This document shows positions 6,725 through 6,939 of a stretch of DNA of 6,939 nucleotides, piece after piece; the stretch's first letter is position 1; every line of letters begins with the position of its first letter. The position numbers were made by a program, and so were the translations under genes. The notes beneath the pieces are model-generated. The model made no database searches. It was not told the origin of the DNA and saw nothing but the letters and a program-made list of their open reading frames with translations. The stretch comes from an uncultured Clostridia bacterium (GTDB lineage Bacteria; Bacillota; Clostridia; TANB77; CAG-508): positions 1 through 6,939 of the forward strand of contig CAPBNZ010000080.1 in assembly GCA_948585895.1 (NCBI GenBank), written 5' to 3'.

Positions 6725-6748
6725 TAACCTTACAGAAATGTAAGGTTA
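6725..6748. promoter_or_regulatory. Second Bce-type regulator operator, upstream of the downstream regulator
   Basis: An inverted repeat with core TTACA-GAAA-TGTAA (6730-6743) matches the TNACA-N4-TGTAA consensus and shares CTTACA-N4-TGTAAG with the box at 2386-2401. Its centre is about 32 bases upstream of the -10 centre, near -41 from the likely transcription start. It thus takes the place of a -35 element, which is otherwise missing. This position fits activation by the regulator contacting polymerase directly, or repression; the sequence cannot tell which. Confidence 0.65.
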
Positions 6749-6753
6749 TTTTC
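6725..6753 (+). terminator. Possible weak terminator of the exporter operon, shared with an operator
   Basis: A perfect 10-base stem (6725-6734 with 6739-6748) is closed by a GAAA tetraloop and followed by TTTT then CA. The stable loop favours an RNA hairpin, but the T-run is short, so termination may be partial. The same bases form the regulator box listed separately. No better terminator is visible between the VTT gene stop and the next gene. Confidence 0.5.
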
Positions 6754-6762
6754 ATAAAAGTA

Positions 6763-6771
6763 TGATATAAT
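6763..6771 (+). promoter_or_regulatory. Extended -10 promoter of the second response regulator
   Basis: TGATATAAT gives an extended -10 with a perfect TATAAT (6766-6771). No -35-like hexamer is found at 15-18 bases; that space is filled by the operator palindrome. Transcription would start near 6778, giving a very short leader that begins at or within the ribosome site GGAGG (6778-6782), which is 9 bases ahead of ATG 6792. Confidence 0.55.
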
Positions 6772-6791
6772 AATTTCGGAGGTATTATAAA

Positions 6792-6939
6792 ATGCAGAAG
6801 ATATTAATAGTTGAAGATGATGAAAAGTTGCGATGCGAATTAGAAATATTTTTAAATAATAATGGCTATCAAGCAGAATGTTTAAAAAAATTTGACAATA
6901 CTATACATGATATTTTAGAAATAAATCCAAATCTTATTT
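6792..6939 (+). CDS. Second OmpR-type response regulator, 3' end missing
   Basis: Forty-nine complete codons are visible before the window ends. They begin MQKILIVEDDEKLR, with the acidic pair Asp9/Asp10 of a receiver domain, then LEIFLNNNGYQ and a second strand-helix unit, closely following the layout of the regulator at 673 (MFKIVIIEDDKEIR, LKILLQNSGYE). The expected phosphoacceptor Asp lies just past the window edge. The start is supported by GGAGG at 6778-6782. The resemblance suggests a paralogous BceR-like regulator, probably followed by its own kinase. The subfamily cannot be proven without the DNA-binding domain. Confidence 0.85.
   Translation, partial: MQKILIVEDDEKLRCELEIFLNNNGYQAECLKKFDNTIHDILEINPNLI

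Noticed and set aside
1..6939. CRISPR arrays, insertion sequences, tRNA/rRNA genes or attachment sites
   Set aside because: No regularly spaced repeats, transposase-like proteins, terminal inverted repeats or RNA gene cores are visible; the window is almost fully covered by co-directional genes.

Overview
The window is very AT-rich. It codes on one strand only, uses the standard code (TGG for Trp, TAA/TGA stops), and carries families typical of low-GC Firmicutes: a CmpB-type membrane protein, a BceRS-type two-component system and a BceAB-type exporter. The best guess is a member of the Clostridia or a close relative, possibly an uncultured gut lineage. This is inferred from composition and gene families only.

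Layout. (1) 2-613: C-terminal part of a multi-pass protein of the 'putative ABC transporter permease' (CmpB/PF06541) family, cut by the window start. (2) 673-2352: an OmpR-type response regulator overlapping by ATGA with a short intramembrane-sensing histidine kinase of BceS type. The kinase frame is broken by a net +1 shift between about 1678 and 1697, just before the phosphoacceptor His, so it reads as a pseudogene or a base error. (3) 2353-2543: a compact regulatory region holding a terminator, a perfect inverted repeat matching the Bce-type regulator box (TTACA-N4-TGTAA), a promoter and an unusually GC-rich, foldable 5' leader. (4) 2544-6703: a tightly packed operon of BceA-like ATPase, BceB-like FtsX permease with a large extracellular domain, a permuted papain-fold (C92/YiiX-like) protein and a VTT/TVP38-family membrane protein. 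Junctions overlap by 11 and 4 bases or are separated by 5 bases. (5) 6704-6791: a second copy of the operator core, doubling as a possible weak terminator hairpin, next to an extended -10 promoter. (6) 6792-6939: the start of a second OmpR-type response regulator, cut by the window end.

How it fits together. In known Bce modules the exporter senses a cell-wall-active peptide and passes the signal to a kinase with almost no extracellular domain. The regulator then binds TNACA-N4-TGTAA boxes and induces the exporter. Here the box lies upstream of the exporter operon and upstream of the second regulator, but not upstream of the first regulator/kinase pair. With the first kinase broken, the second regulator may be the working partner or a cross-talking one. 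The two extra genes in the exporter operon (a papain-fold protein and a VTT-family transporter) suggest an enlarged envelope or lipid-carrier defence cassette. Their roles are inferred.
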